Counted from the first letter of the stretch, positions 9,204 to 21,310 are shown. The stretch is 64,000 nucleotides of DNA from Chitinophagaceae bacterium (GCA_016722465.1 JADKJC010000013.1:744001-808000); one strand, 5' to 3'. Notes: generated by a model from the sequence alone, not told the origin. Numbers and translations: made by a program.

Positions 9204-9908
9204 TTATTTTCCTTCCAGCTCTTTCTTTGCATGCATTAACCTCTTTATTGCAGTGATATTGGTAAGTACTGCCATAATGGTTACCGGAAGGGTAAAAATG
9301 GTCATTGTTTCAAATACATGATACCTGAAGAAAGAAACAAAGTATTTGTAATCACCACCAATATAATGACCAGCCACGCCGCAGGCAATAGCAGAAAGCC
9401 CGGTAAGCACTACCCTTTCCGGCCGCTGCATTACACCACCTTTATTTTCTATGCCCAATCCTTCGCTACGTGCCCTTGTATAGCTTACCATCATAGAGCC
9501 TATTAAAGCAATAAAGGCAAACAAAGAACTCAGGAAATAATGATGGGCAACCAGGTAATAGCAAATACCAAGAAACATGATCAGTTCGCTGTACCTGTCC
9601 AATACAGAATCGAATAACGCTCCAAATTTAGAACTCATATTACCCAGCCTGGCCACCTGGCCATCCAGCATATCAAACAAACCGGCCACTAAAATCAATA
9701 CCCCGGCCCAGCCTACATACGACAGGTCTCCACGATGGCCTTCCTCTGCACCTTTAATAAAGATGATGGCCACGCCAATGTTCAATACCAACCCTGTAAT
9801 AGTTACAAGGTTTGGTGTAAAACCTATCTTGATCAAACCCTTTACAAAAGGGTTGATTACAATGTAAATCGTTTGTTGAAGCTTGTCTCTCAATCGCTCC
9901 TGTGCCAT
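9204..9908 (-). CDS. CDP-alcohol phosphatidyltransferase, probable phosphatidylinositol-phosphate synthase
   Basis: 234-residue membrane enzyme with the full family signature D-G-x2-A-R-x8-G-x3-D-x3-D at Asp82, Gly83, Ala86, Arg87, Gly96, Asp100 and Asp104, plus Asp79 three residues earlier. About six helices are visible. The family transfers a phosphatidyl group from CDP-diacylglycerol to an alcohol. With inositol-3-phosphate synthase and a PgpA-like phosphatase in the same operon, the likely acceptor is inositol phosphate, giving phosphatidylinositol phosphate as in the Bacteroides thetaiotaomicron BT_1522-1526 cluster. Phosphatidylglycerophosphate synthase activity cannot be excluded from sequence alone. 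Confidence 0.88.
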   Translation of the reverse strand: MAQERLRDKLQQTIYIVINPFVKGLIKIGFTPNLVTITGLVLNIGVAIIFIKGAEEGHRGDLSYVGWAGVLILVAGLFDMLDGQVARLGNMSSKFGALFDSVLDRYSELIMFLGICYYLVAHHYFLSSLFAFIALIGSMMVSYTRARSEGLGIENKGGVMQRPERVVLTGLSAIACGVAGHYIGGDYKYFVSFFRYHVFETMTIFTLPVTIMAVLTNITAIKRLMHAKKELEGK

Positions 9909-9935
9909 TATTCAATCAGGTTTTTTCAAAAAAAA

Positions 9936-12515
9936 TTAAAATTCAAACCGCACCTTAAATCTTACGCCCCATTTACTGATATCGGGGTGATCAAGGTAAG
10001 TCAATCTTTTGATCAGGTCTACCCTTAACAGCTTAAATATATTTGCCAATCCTACACTCACTTCAATATAGGGACCTTTATCAAGTGTATAGGTTGCAGG
10101 TGTAGTAACGTTTGTATTTGGGTCTGTGTACTTTAGAAACTGGAATGCATCCCCATTTTTAGCAGGATTGTTCTCATCTCTCACACTCCCATACAATACT
10201 TTGGCACTTGCCACCTCCCTCCATTTCAACTTTCTTAGTAAAGGTATTTTATTCAGAAAGAAACCATTGAAATGAACATCAAAATTGGTTGCATAAAATT
10301 TATCACTCACAAACTCAAGAAAGTTCATCAGGTTATAGGAGTTCAACTGGTAACCATAGGTTTGATTGGCCCTGTGTATGGTCATCAGGGGAAACGGCAC
10401 TTTACCCATTGTATAGCCACCTTCCATTGTTATATCTGTAAACCCTAACTGTGACATGTAAAATCTTTTCTCAGCGTATAGATTAAGATTGTGGTAATTG
10501 TATTGGCCGCCCAGCAACCCCTTTACCCCGGCAATATACCGAAGGCTAAAGATGGGGTACTTATTTACAATTGGTATGCGGTAGTTTTTACCCTGGTAAA
10601 ACTGCTCACCTGGTGCCCAACGTATCTGTGCCGATATTTCTGTTGTTGTTAAACCCTGTATTGAATCAGTAGGGGCATTGGGCTTTACATAATAAATGCC
10701 ACCCGCTCTTTCCTGCTGTATGTTTTTAAAGCCAAGTGAAAGCTGGAAGTTTTTTCCAAATTCTCTTTCATATTCAGTTTTAAATATTCGATTATATAAC
10801 CACTTGTCGTTCTTTCCTCTTTTAAACGAAAGTAAAAAGTTATCCTCCTGTACATATTGCAATTCCTGGCCGGGGATTTTCATATCATACTGGTAACCTA
10901 CCTTGAGATAATGCAGCGGAAATGCATAAATAGATTTGTGATTGAGTGAAAGCGTTACATTGGCTGCATATTTAAACCTTTCATCTTTAAAGCCATAAGC
11001 GATATAGTTTTCCAGGTAAATGTTGTTATTAAACTTAGCTGTTGTACGGCCGCCCAACCTTAGCCTGAACCCTTCTACCGGGTTGAAGCTATAAAAAGTG
11101 TTGGTATTACCAATTTCATAATCGCCCAACACAACATAACCGGTAAACAGCGCTGTTACAACCGTCATGAAGGTTTTAAACTTCTTGGTGTTTTTAAGAC
11201 TGTCAATATTATAGTAGGCTTTGGCTTCTACATTCGAGAGCGGTGTATGCCGTTGAGCAATCCAAAAACTGTCAGTATTGTTAATCACATTACTCAGGTT
11301 TACTTCATCCTTTGCCTTGTAAATACTATCCGGAGCTGGAACGTTAATCAGAAAGTTTTTGAATGACACAAGCCTTTCGCCGTACATACTTCCGCTGGAA
11401 CTGTTTACCAATGCAAACTCTGTAAGCATATCGCTTTTGATGACATGATACCTTCCATCAGGCCCTTTTTCAAAATCCTGTTTTATTTTCAGTTCTCTTG
11501 TCCAGTTAACATTTGCTTTTTTGCTGATGGTCATTTCAATTTTCTGAATTGAATAATTGCCATCCAGTGTTATGTACATGGTACCCCTGAAAATAAGATC
11601 ATTGGGGTTTTTAGGAGTGAAGTAAAGCCTTACCAATTTTACACTGTCAATTACCGTGGTATCCCTGATGTAGTAACGGTAAAATGCCGGTCCCAAATCG
11701 GCAATGGGGCTTAAAAACTGCTGCTGCAGTAAAGGAATGGTGTTATCATAAATATTAATGTCAACATACAATGATTTCAGGTATGAGCTGATTCCGGCAT
11801 TGTCAATAAAATCACCATAGTTCACTTTCTTTTCTGCAAGGATACGGGTCTTCTCTTCTGAAGGGTTTTTACGGTAGTATTTTTCCTGCAGCTTTTCTTC
11901 AATATAAATTGGCAACAATGATTTTCCCTGTACCGAAGTTGTATCCACATTTTCCATAATGAATTTAAAACTCCTGAAGAGTTTGTTCTTCATCAGTTTT
12001 TCCGGGGTATTGGCCAGTGATAATCCTAATTTTTCATACTGGTTGTACTGTACATAATCATACGCAGTGATCCTGTTCTTTTCTTTATTCTCCAATACCT
12101 TATCGATCAATTCTACCGCAGGATTATTTTTATTTCTGTATTTGCCCCTTCCCCTTTTTACTACTACTTCTTTCATGGCTTTGCTTAGCTCCATATCAAT
12201 GTCAAGTGTCTGTTCAATACCAGGGGTTATTCTTTCTGTAACAGTAGCATATCCAACAAAAGAAATAATGATGGTGTTGAACTTGGGGTTTCTTGTTTCG
12301 ATAGAATAACTGCCATTTTCATCACTGGTAACACCTTTACCATCTTTAAACATGACTGTAGCAAAAGATATGGGGCGCTTTGTAATAGCATCTCTTATAA
12401 ATCCCTTTACAAGGGTTTGTGCATTCACTAAAATACTGCCTGTAAGCAGTAATAAAAGGATAAGGCCTTTCCGGATAAAGCCACTCACACTATTATTGAA
12501 TATTTTTAAAAACAT
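9936..12515 (-). CDS. DUF5686 outer-membrane protein with carboxypeptidase-like regulatory domain
   Basis: 859 residues. A signal peptide (residues 1-33) leads into a carboxypeptidase-D regulatory-like beta-sandwich (VKGFIRDAITKRPISFATVMF, about 36-115) of the sort found in front of TonB-dependent receptors. There is no receptor plug. The remainder matches DUF5686, with a large C-terminal beta-barrel ending in the aromatic WGVRFKVRFEF. It overlaps gtrA by 23 bases and lies in the middle of the inositol-lipid operon, so an outer-membrane step such as lipid export or placement is conceivable. That role is inference; the family has no established function known to me. Confidence 0.85.
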   Translation of the reverse strand: MFLKIFNNSVSGFIRKGLILLLLLTGSILVNAQTLVKGFIRDAITKRPISFATVMFKDGKGVTSDENGSYSIETRNPKFNTIIISFVGYATVTERITPGIEQTLDIDMELSKAMKEVVVKRGRGKYRNKNNPAVELIDKVLENKEKNRITAYDYVQYNQYEKLGLSLANTPEKLMKNKLFRSFKFIMENVDTTSVQGKSLLPIYIEEKLQEKYYRKNPSEEKTRILAEKKVNYGDFIDNAGISSYLKSLYVDINIYDNTIPLLQQQFLSPIADLGPAFYRYYIRDTTVIDSVKLVRLYFTPKNPNDLIFRGTMYITLDGNYSIQKIEMTISKKANVNWTRELKIKQDFEKGPDGRYHVIKSDMLTEFALVNSSSGSMYGERLVSFKNFLINVPAPDSIYKAKDEVNLSNVINNTDSFWIAQRHTPLSNVEAKAYYNIDSLKNTKKFKTFMTVVTALFTGYVVLGDYEIGNTNTFYSFNPVEGFRLRLGGRTTAKFNNNIYLENYIAYGFKDERFKYAANVTLSLNHKSIYAFPLHYLKVGYQYDMKIPGQELQYVQEDNFLLSFKRGKNDKWLYNRIFKTEYEREFGKNFQLSLGFKNIQQERAGGIYYVKPNAPTDSIQGLTTTEISAQIRWAPGEQFYQGKNYRIPIVNKYPIFSLRYIAGVKGLLGGQYNYHNLNLYAEKRFYMSQLGFTDITMEGGYTMGKVPFPLMTIHRANQTYGYQLNSYNLMNFLEFVSDKFYATNFDVHFNGFFLNKIPLLRKLKWREVASAKVLYGSVRDENNPAKNGDAFQFLKYTDPNTNVTTPATYTLDKGPYIEVSVGLANIFKLLRVDLIKRLTYLDHPDISKWGVRFKVRFEF

Positions 12516-12873
12516 ATCTCTTTTGTAAAGGATAATTATAGGCCAAAGCCACGGTTAAAGATGTAATTACTTTAGCAAGCATATAATCGATGCCTGCATA
12601 GTTAATAAACAGGTAAAAGCCTGCTGCATTCAGCATTAGATTTCCAGCCCAGGTAAAAAAATATTTTTTACCCTGGTGAAATATTTTTCCATTTGCAGCT
12701 TTAAAAGCCCAATGGCGGCAGATAAAAAAATTAATAACTCCACCAGCAACTGTTCCCCCAATACCTGCCGGTATTTTGTCTGCACCCATCAACTCCACCA
12801 TAATAAAAGTAAACACATAATCACAGCAAGTTGCAATAATTGCCGCAATGTTCGCTTTTAAAAATGTTTTCAT
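12493..12873 (-). CDS. GtrA-like small membrane protein
   Basis: 126 residues forming four transmembrane helices in the GtrA pattern: a first helix with ATCCDYVFTFIMVE, a GGVINFFICRHWAFK loop with the conserved N-F-x4-WxF type residues, and a final YNYPLQKRYVF segment. GtrA proteins are often thought to move lipid-linked sugars across the inner membrane. The gene starts 4 bases after the PgpA-like gene and overlaps the DUF5686 gene. Flipping of an inositol lipid is a possible role, by inference. Confidence 0.85.
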   Translation of the reverse strand: MKTFLKANIAAIIATCCDYVFTFIMVELMGADKIPAGIGGTVAGGVINFFICRHWAFKAANGKIFHQGKKYFFTWAGNLMLNAAGFYLFINYAGIDYMLAKVITSLTVALAYNYPLQKRYVFKNIQ

Positions 12874-12877
12874 CTTT

Positions 12878-13336
12878 TTATTTAAAGTAAGCAGCTGAAA
12901 TAAAAATGATCAACTGCAGTACCATCAATGAATAAACGCCTGCTAATACATCATCTGCCATCACTCCCCAACCGGCTGGCAGTTTTTCCATTTGCCTGAT
13001 GCCCAGCGGTTTTACAATATCAAAAAACCTGAAGAGTATTAAGCCGGTTAACAGAAAAATAATATGGTGCGGTATATACAGTAAGGTTACCGCCATGCCG
13101 GCTACTTCATCAATCACCACTTTGCTGCTGTCCTTCCCCCATATCCCATCTACACAATTTGAACTCCATACCCCAACAATTAAAATTGCTGCGGTGCTTA
13201 TTACCTGCCAGCCATTGGTACAAAAGCTGGCGGGTAATAAAAACCATATTATACAATAAACAACTGCTGCAATCGTACCTCCTCCTTTTATTTTTCCAAT
13301 CCCTGCAACAGATGCTGTTAATTTCTGCAGTTGCAT
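12878..13336 (-). CDS. PgpA-like phosphatase, probable phosphatidylinositol-phosphate phosphatase
   Basis: 152-residue PgpA-family membrane phosphatase. It has VIDEVAGMAVTLL (residues about 73-85), the metal-binding part of the family, then FRFFDIVKPLGI and GVMADDVLAGV. The N-terminal GIGKIKGGGT is also typical. PgpA removes the terminal phosphate of phosphatidylglycerophosphate. Here the stop of inositol-phosphate synthase is 1 base before its start, and a phosphatidyltransferase is in the same operon, so dephosphorylation of phosphatidylinositol phosphate is the likely role, as described for the homologous Bacteroides cluster. Confidence 0.85.
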   Translation of the reverse strand: MQLQKLTASVAGIGKIKGGGTIAAVVYCIIWFLLPASFCTNGWQVISTAAILIVGVWSSNCVDGIWGKDSSKVVIDEVAGMAVTLLYIPHHIIFLLTGLILFRFFDIVKPLGIRQMEKLPAGWGVMADDVLAGVYSLMVLQLIIFISAAYFK

Positions 13337-13337
13337 A

Positions 13338-14663
13338 TTACATTGCTTCTACCAACTCCTGGTAATAATCAAGGCCCAAATGTGTGATCAGGTCTTCACC
13401 CATCATATGACGGAGTGTATTCTGCATTTTTATCAATTGCTTGAAGATGTCATGCTCCGGAGCCAGTCCCGGCAAAGTTTGCGGCGATTTAAAGTAGAAC
13501 GACAACCATTCCTGTATACCACTCATTTCGGCACGCTTTGCAAGGTCGAGGAACAACGCAAGATCCAATACAATTGGTGCAGCTAAGATAGAATCCCGGC
13601 AAAGGAAGTTAATCTTGATCTGCATGCTGTAACCCAACCAGCCAAAGATGTCAATGTTATCCCAGCTTTCTTTATTATCACCATGAGGAGGATAATAGTT
13701 GATCCTTACTTTATGATACAATTCTCCATATAATTCAGGGCTTGATTCCGGTTTGAAAATTTCATCCAGCACACTCAGTTTGGAAACTTCTTTTGTTTTA
13801 AAGTTTTCAGGGTTGTCTAACACATAACCATCCCTGTTTCCCAGGATATTGGTAGAAAACCATCCACTTACGCCCAATGCCCTTGCGTGTAATCCCGGTG
13901 CAAGAATGGTTTTCATTAATGTTTGCCCTGTTTTAAAATCTTTACCGCCAATTGGGGTATTGGTTTCTTTAGCCAGGTCAATCAATGCCGGAATATCGCA
14001 GGTAAGATTGGGTGCACCGTTTGCAAATGGAACACCTAACTTAATAGCAGCATATGCATAAATCATACTAGGTGCAATATGTTCATCATTATCTTTTAAA
14101 CCCTGCTCAAAACTTTCAATGCTCAGGTGAACTTCAGATGTTTGAATGTATTTTTCAGTACTACCACACCATACCAGTACTACCCTGCTGCAATTGTTGG
14201 CAGACTGGAACGTTTCAATATCGTTCATCAGCGCCAGCGCAAGTTCATATTTGGTTGCTGCCTTCTTTACGTTGATACCATCCAGGTTAGCAACATACGA
14301 TTTATCAAACACCGCTTTCATTGGTTTGATAGCTTCCAGTTCTGGTTTAATAGATGCCAGTAATGAAGCTTCCAGCACTTTTGCATTCATGGCTGCTTCA
14401 TATACATTGTCTTCATAAATATCCCATCCGCCAAACACAATTTCATTCAGTTGAGCCAGGGGTACAAACTCATTTATTTTGGGGTTTTTATTCTCTGTTC
14501 TTTTGCCTATACGGATGTTACCCATTTGTGTTAATGAACCTACCGGAAGTGCAAGGCCTTTCTTTACCGCCTCAACACCTGCAATAAATGTAGTAGCAAC
14601 AGCACCCATACCAGGAATTAATATACCTAATTTCCCTTCGGCTGGTTTTACTTTTTGTTCCAT
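13338..14663 (-). CDS. Myo-inositol-phosphate synthase
   Basis: 441-residue NAD-dependent cyclase that turns glucose 6-phosphate into inositol 3-phosphate. The N-terminal Rossmann turn GILIPGMGAVATTF (residues about 13-26) is followed by family motifs NGAPNLTCDIPAL, GGKDFKTGQTLMKT and SGWFSTNILGNRDGYVL, then KINFLCRDSILAAPIVLDL near the C-terminus. Length fits bacterial members. It feeds the inositol head group to the phosphatidyltransferase in the same operon. The gap to the upstream epimerase gene is 47 bases, the largest in the operon, so a secondary promoter is possible there. Confidence 0.95.
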   Translation of the reverse strand: MEQKVKPAEGKLGILIPGMGAVATTFIAGVEAVKKGLALPVGSLTQMGNIRIGKRTENKNPKINEFVPLAQLNEIVFGGWDIYEDNVYEAAMNAKVLEASLLASIKPELEAIKPMKAVFDKSYVANLDGINVKKAATKYELALALMNDIETFQSANNCSRVVLVWCGSTEKYIQTSEVHLSIESFEQGLKDNDEHIAPSMIYAYAAIKLGVPFANGAPNLTCDIPALIDLAKETNTPIGGKDFKTGQTLMKTILAPGLHARALGVSGWFSTNILGNRDGYVLDNPENFKTKEVSKLSVLDEIFKPESSPELYGELYHKVRINYYPPHGDNKESWDNIDIFGWLGYSMQIKINFLCRDSILAAPIVLDLALFLDLAKRAEMSGIQEWLSFYFKSPQTLPGLAPEHDIFKQLIKMQNTLRHMMGEDLITHLGLDYYQELVEAM

Positions 14664-14710
14664 TTTATTTTATTTAATATTAAGAATTAGTATTTGCTTT
14701 TTTCTTTCCT

Positions 14711-15696
14711 TTATTTCAACCAGTTATTTTTTTTGTACCATTCAAGAGATTCTTCAAGCCCTTTTTGCAGATCATATTGCGGTGCAAAGTCCAGTTCTTT
14801 TTGTGCTTTGCTGATGTCGCAACTCCAGTTGGCTGCAGTTAACTCATTCAGTTTTTCAATACTTACCGGTGAAACTTTTTTCAGCGACCTGTTTATTTTA
14901 TCCACCACTACCAATGCCGCTTTTACCAGGCCCAGTGGCAGGTGGAACCTCAGTGCTTTTTTCCCCAGCAGCGCTTTAATAATATCCGCATATTCATACC
15001 TGCTGTATTCCCTGCCATCCGAAATATTATAGATGCTGAAAGCACCTGTTTTTCCTAAAGCGTTTACTGCCAGTTTAGCCATATCTTTTGCATATACAAA
15101 ACTCAGCTTCTGTAAAAATTTTCCTATGTACGGATCAAAGCCTTTATTGAGCGTTTGGGTTACAATGAAAATATCCTTTTCCCTTGGTCCATATATGGCA
15201 GTTGGCCTTAAAATGGTAACGGGAATGTCAGCATTTTTTAAACCAAGCTCTGCATTTAATTTACTTTTTCCATAAGCGGTAACTGGATAAGGGATAACAC
15301 TATCGTTTATTTTTTCCTCAATATTTTTTGAAGGGCCAGTGGCTGCAAGACTGCTGATGAAGACGAATCGTTTAACCTGTCCTTTATTTTTTTCTGCAGC
15401 CTTTGCAAGATTTTGGGTATACGTATTATTTACAAGATCGTATTCCTGCAGGGTTAGTGCCTTTGTTGTGCCGGCCGCATGTATTACATAATCAAATTCC
15501 TTTTCTTCGAAGATCTTTTCCATAGCCTCCACATCAGCATAGTTAAGCTCTGTAAAATTAATAGGCATATCTGCAAGATGGCTGATATTGCTGCTCTTGC
15601 GAACAGCAGCATATACCTCAAGATCGTTTTCCAGTGCTGCATTGATCAGGTGGTATCCTAAAAACCCACTTGCACCGGTTATCAATACTTTATGCC

Positions 15697-15700
<4 letters not shown>
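14711..15700 (-). CDS. NAD-dependent epimerase/dehydratase family, CerR-like ceramide reductase candidate
   Basis: 329-residue extended short-chain dehydrogenase. It has the nucleotide-binding GASGFLG (residues 8-14), the FVFISSLAATG strand, and the catalytic YGKSK (Tyr-x3-Lys). In Caulobacter an epimerase-family protein (CerR) reduces the 3-keto group during ceramide synthesis and is encoded near spt. Here the gene overlaps the bCerS-like gene by 4 bases and that gene overlaps spt by 4 bases, which makes the same role likely. A sugar-nucleotide epimerase is the alternative but no other sugar genes are in the operon. Confidence 0.82.
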
Positions 15701-18047
<2,347 letters not shown>

Positions 18048-18077
18048 TTAGTGTTTGGTAAATAATTTTAAATTTAA

Positions 18078-18105
18078 GATAAAGTTATCAAAATGTTATC
18101 TAAAG
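18078..18105 (-). promoter_or_regulatory. Candidate spt promoter/operator with direct repeats
   Basis: On the plus strand GTTATC occurs at 18084-18089 and again at 18095-18100, an 11-base period that puts both copies on the same helix face. On the minus strand the copies read GATAAC and run into TAACTTTA, a near match to the -7 consensus TAnnTTTG, 40 to 50 bases before the spt start. A regulator binding here would cover the promoter. The MarR gene next door is the obvious candidate, but the repeats are direct, not the usual MarR dyad. Confidence 0.45.
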
Positions 18106-18129
18106 GAAATATTATTAATTCCATGTTTA

Positions 18130-18600
18130 TCAACTTACAGCAAACATTTGTTCGCTGCTTCTGCACTTAGATTGAATCCTTGAAAGCACTTTCATACAAA
18201 TTGACAACTCAGCCTCACCAATCCCTTCTTTCAGTGTTGCATCCTGCTCAAGGAAAAACTCATGCATTTTGTCAATTACCCTCTTACCATCGTCGGTAAG
18301 TGCCACCACATTCTTTCTTCTGTCGCCTGCTGCCGGCACTCTTTTCACAAACCCTTTTTGTTCCAGTAAATCAACAGACCGCAAGACAGCAGATTTATTC
18401 TTATCCATAATCTCTGCAATATCCTGCTGAATCATATCTTTTTTCCCATTATTCCTGGATAAAAAATAAAGTACACCCATTTGTTCAAATGTTATTTCTT
18501 TGCTGATACCGGCAAATGTTACATTAATCGCCTTAAGCAACAGTTTGCCTGTATTAACAATCAAAAAGCCCAAGGTATCCGGCATTTCATTACAGATCAT
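18130..18600 (-). CDS. MarR-family transcriptional regulator
   Basis: 156-residue winged-helix regulator. The DNA-binding part spans about residues 38-105 with MGVLYFLSRNN, DIAEIMDKNKSAVLRSVDLLEQKGFVKRV and the wing DRRKNVVALTDDGK, ending in a C-terminal helix. It lies directly upstream of spt on the same strand with 91 bases between, so it may control the sphingolipid operon, or simply be the gene before it. The Cys-containing C-terminus (MKVLSRIQSKCRSS) could sense an oxidant or ligand; that is speculation. Confidence 0.9.
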   Translation of the reverse strand: MICNEMPDTLGFLIVNTGKLLLKAINVTFAGISKEITFEQMGVLYFLSRNNGKKDMIQQDIAEIMDKNKSAVLRSVDLLEQKGFVKRVPAAGDRRKNVVALTDDGKRVIDKMHEFFLEQDATLKEGIGEAELSICMKVLSRIQSKCRSSEQMFAVS

Positions 18601-18752
18601 AAATAAATAGTTGCTTAGTGAACGGTTGCAAAGGTAACAGTTTACGATAACATAACACAGCGATTGGTTAGAACTTTACATAATCTGGAAATTTTAACAT
18701 TTATGGAGTATACAATTGCAACTCCAACTATTTATACAACAGTCCCTTAAAA

Positions 18753-18782
18753 TAAAAAAAGCCTTTCATTTGAAAGGCTTTC
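18753..18782 (-). terminator. Intrinsic terminator after the DUF3276 gene
   Basis: The minus strand reads AAAGCCTTTC, loop AAAT, GAAAGGCTTT, followed by a T-run. A 10-base perfect stem ends about 25 bases after the stop of the PUR-like gene. Confidence 0.85.
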
Positions 18783-18807
18783 GCTATTTAAAATAATTTG
18801 TTCCTGT

Positions 18808-19281
18808 TTACCATTTGTCCACTTCAACACTACTCCCATTATCTCCAGGGGCACTGGTGGTATCTTCTTCTGCCGATGGTTTTACTTCATCAACAACAGG
18901 GGAAGGTGTCTCCTCAAGTACTTCTGTAACTGGCGCTGTTTCACTTTCACTAACAACTGGTGCAGACTGGCCATCTTCTCCTTCATAAGGAGTATCATGA
19001 TTGAAAGCATCAAAATCAAAATCCGGCATCAACTCAGTTTTTACATAATCAACCGCATCTGTTAGACCCTTAATAAATTTGTTGAAATCTTCTTTGTACA
19101 AAAATATCTTGTGACGGTCATAACCATCAGAGTCAAACCGCTTACGGCTTTCTGTAATTGTTAAATAATAATCATTACCCCGGGTTTCTCTTACATCAAA
19201 AAAGTAAGTTCTGCGTTTTCCGGCCCTGATGCGTTTGCTGTAAACGCTTTCCATTTTTTTGTCATTGTTCTCGTACGCCAC
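18808..19281 (-). CDS. DUF3276 / PUR-alpha-like nucleic-acid-binding protein
   Basis: 157 residues. The N-terminal part (about 10-100) is the PUR-like domain: SKRIRAGKRRTYFFDVRETRGNDYYLTITESRKR in two conserved strands and then IFLYKEDFNKFIKGL. The C-terminal 60 residues are acidic and low-complexity (many Glu, Pro, Thr, Ser). PUR proteins bind single-stranded DNA or RNA; the bacterial role is not established. The frame starts at GTG 19281; an ATG at 19254 (MESVYSKR) is an alternative. It has its own promoter and terminator. Confidence 0.88.
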   Translation of the reverse strand: MAYENNDKKMESVYSKRIRAGKRRTYFFDVRETRGNDYYLTITESRKRFDSDGYDRHKIFLYKEDFNKFIKGLTDAVDYVKTELMPDFDFDAFNHDTPYEGEDGQSAPVVSESETAPVTEVLEETPSPVVDEVKPSAEEDTTSAPGDNGSSVEVDKW

Positions 19282-19329
19282 AGTTGTTAGTTTTAATTTA
19301 ATTGGTTGCCAAATAATAATTTATATCGA

Positions 19330-19359
19330 CAAAGATAAAGTTGTTTTTGAAATAGCAAA
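19330..19359 (-). promoter_or_regulatory. Bacteroidota-type promoter of the DUF3276 gene
   Basis: On the minus strand TTTG (19359-19356) and TATCTTTG (19337-19330) are separated by 18 bases, matching the TTTG / TAnnTTTG promoter pattern. The -7 element lies about 50 bases before the start codon. Confidence 0.6.
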
Positions 19360-19468
19360 AAAAACGATGCTTTTTAGATGCTTTTAAAAATATTGTGGGG
19401 ACAATTTGTTTAAAGAGTAAAATAACAATCAACATTTTATAAATATCACAATCAGGAATATTGGGATC

Positions 19469-21310
19469 TCAGGAAGAAAATTCAACTGCATCTGGGCCTG
19501 TTTCCCTTTCCTGCCGCTGCTGGCGGTTATACATTTCCGCATAATAGCCGTTTTGCTGCAGCAGTGATTCATGTGTTCCCTGCTCTGCAATAGCACCATC
19601 TTCTATTACAATGATCTTATCGAACGAGAGTAAAGAGAATATCCGGTGGGTAATAATGATGGCGGTCTTATCCTCCAGGTAATTATTAAGATTGCTCAAT
19701 ATCTCCTTTTCTGTTTTGGCATCCACTGCACTCAGGCAGTCATCAAAGATTACCACCGCTGGATTTTTGATCAATGCCCTGGCAATAGAAATACGCTGCT
19801 TTTGCCCACCACTCAATGTTACCCCCCGCTCTCCTATCATCGTATTATATCCTTCAGTAAAACCATTGATCTCCTTATCTACACAGGCATCAATGGCAGC
19901 CTTTACCACCTGCTCTTTGGCAGCACCGGGCAAACCAAATGCAATATTGTTGTACACCGTGTCACTGAATAAAAATACATCCTGCGGAACATAACTAACT
20001 CCTTCACGCAGGTAATCCAGGTCGATCTTAGTGATTGAAACACTATCATATTGAATGCTGCCCTGCTGTGGATCGTACATTCTCAGTAACAGTTGTGCAA
20101 TCGTCGATTTACCCGACCCGGTTTTTCCGACTATGGCAATTTTCTCTCCTTTTCTTATCCGCAATGAAAAATTCTTAATGGCCCGGATACCCGTATGACT
20201 ATAAGTAAAATCAACCTTCTCCAATACAATGTCACTGCTGAGTGATGGCCTGAGCCTTTCAGGCGGATTGCTGATGGTGGGTTTGGCCAGCAAAAATTCA
20301 TTGATGCGTTTTTGGGATGCTGCTGCCCGTTGGGTCATACTGGCCGTCCAGCCAATAGCGCTCACAGGAAAGGTGAGCAATTGTATGTACATTACAAATT
20401 CTACGATCTTTCCTACTTCTGCACCTGGTACTTTATTCACCACATCCAGCGCCCCTACCATAATGGTGAAAAGGGTACTGATACCGATAAGCAGCGCCAT
20501 GCTGGGAAAATAAATGGCTTCTGTTTTGGCAAGCCCTAATGCATTCTTTTTATACTCATCACTATTGGCAGTAAAGAAACCCAGCATGGCTTTTTCCTGC
20601 ACAAATGATTTGATGACCCTGATACCGCTGTACGATTCCTGCGCATTGGTGGTGAGCTGGCTCAGCAGGGCCTGTATACGTTCGCTTTTTTTATTGATGA
20701 TGGTATTTACAAAATAAATGGTGATAGCCAGTATGGGCAAGGGCGACAACGCCACCAAGGTAAGCCGGGGACTTGCCTTGTACATAAAAAAGATACTGAA
20801 CCCAAGCACTGCTGCCAGGTTAATGAAATACATAATGGCCGGGCCGGTGTACATTCTTACCCTGCTTACATCTTCGGAGATGCGGTTCATCAGGTCGCCG
20901 GTGCTGTGTGTTTTGTAAAAGTTGCTGTCGAGCCGCTGGTAATGGGTGAACACCTGGTTCTTCTGATCATACTCGATGAGGCGGCTCATTACAATGATCG
21001 TTTGCCGCATCATAAACATAAAAAAACCGCTGACCAATGCCAGCACTAACAGCGTGACACTGCACCACAATACTTTCTCCCCCATGGTATGATTGTCCAG
21101 CAGGTTGATGATCTTTTCTACCAGCACATCGTTTTGCCGTTGATGCCCTGCACCGGGCTGCAGATTGCCGACCACCGTATTCACCACATAGCCGGTCAGT
21201 TGCGGCGCCAGTATCCTGAAATAGTTGGTAAGAATAACAAAGATGATTCCTAGAAAAAAGCGGTAACGGTATTTCCAGAAAAAATGGTTGATGGTAGCCA
21301 GCTGTTTCAT
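19469..21310 (-). CDS. ABC exporter, fused membrane and ATPase domains (MsbA/MdlB-like)
   Basis: 613 residues: six transmembrane helices (about 1-310) and a nucleotide-binding domain with Walker A GKTGSGKST, signature LSGGQKQR, Walker B VVIFDD and the switch His in ITHR. It works as a homo- or heterodimer exporting lipids, peptides or drugs; substrate unknown. The frame reaches up to a TTG at 21442, but the added 44 residues have no family character, so I choose the ATG at 21310 (MKQLATINHFFWKYR). It lies on the same strand as the sphingolipid operon 1.2 kb upstream of MarR, but has no proven link to it. Confidence 0.92.
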   Translation of the reverse strand: MKQLATINHFFWKYRYRFFLGIIFVILTNYFRILAPQLTGYVVNTVVGNLQPGAGHQRQNDVLVEKIINLLDNHTMGEKVLWCSVTLLVLALVSGFFMFMMRQTIIVMSRLIEYDQKNQVFTHYQRLDSNFYKTHSTGDLMNRISEDVSRVRMYTGPAIMYFINLAAVLGFSIFFMYKASPRLTLVALSPLPILAITIYFVNTIINKKSERIQALLSQLTTNAQESYSGIRVIKSFVQEKAMLGFFTANSDEYKKNALGLAKTEAIYFPSMALLIGISTLFTIMVGALDVVNKVPGAEVGKIVEFVMYIQLLTFPVSAIGWTASMTQRAAASQKRINEFLLAKPTISNPPERLRPSLSSDIVLEKVDFTYSHTGIRAIKNFSLRIRKGEKIAIVGKTGSGKSTIAQLLLRMYDPQQGSIQYDSVSITKIDLDYLREGVSYVPQDVFLFSDTVYNNIAFGLPGAAKEQVVKAAIDACVDKEINGFTEGYNTMIGERGVTLSGGQKQRISIARALIKNPAVVIFDDCLSAVDAKTEKEILSNLNNYLEDKTAIIITHRIFSLLSFDKIIVIEDGAIAEQGTHESLLQQNGYYAEMYNRQQRQERETGPDAVEFSS

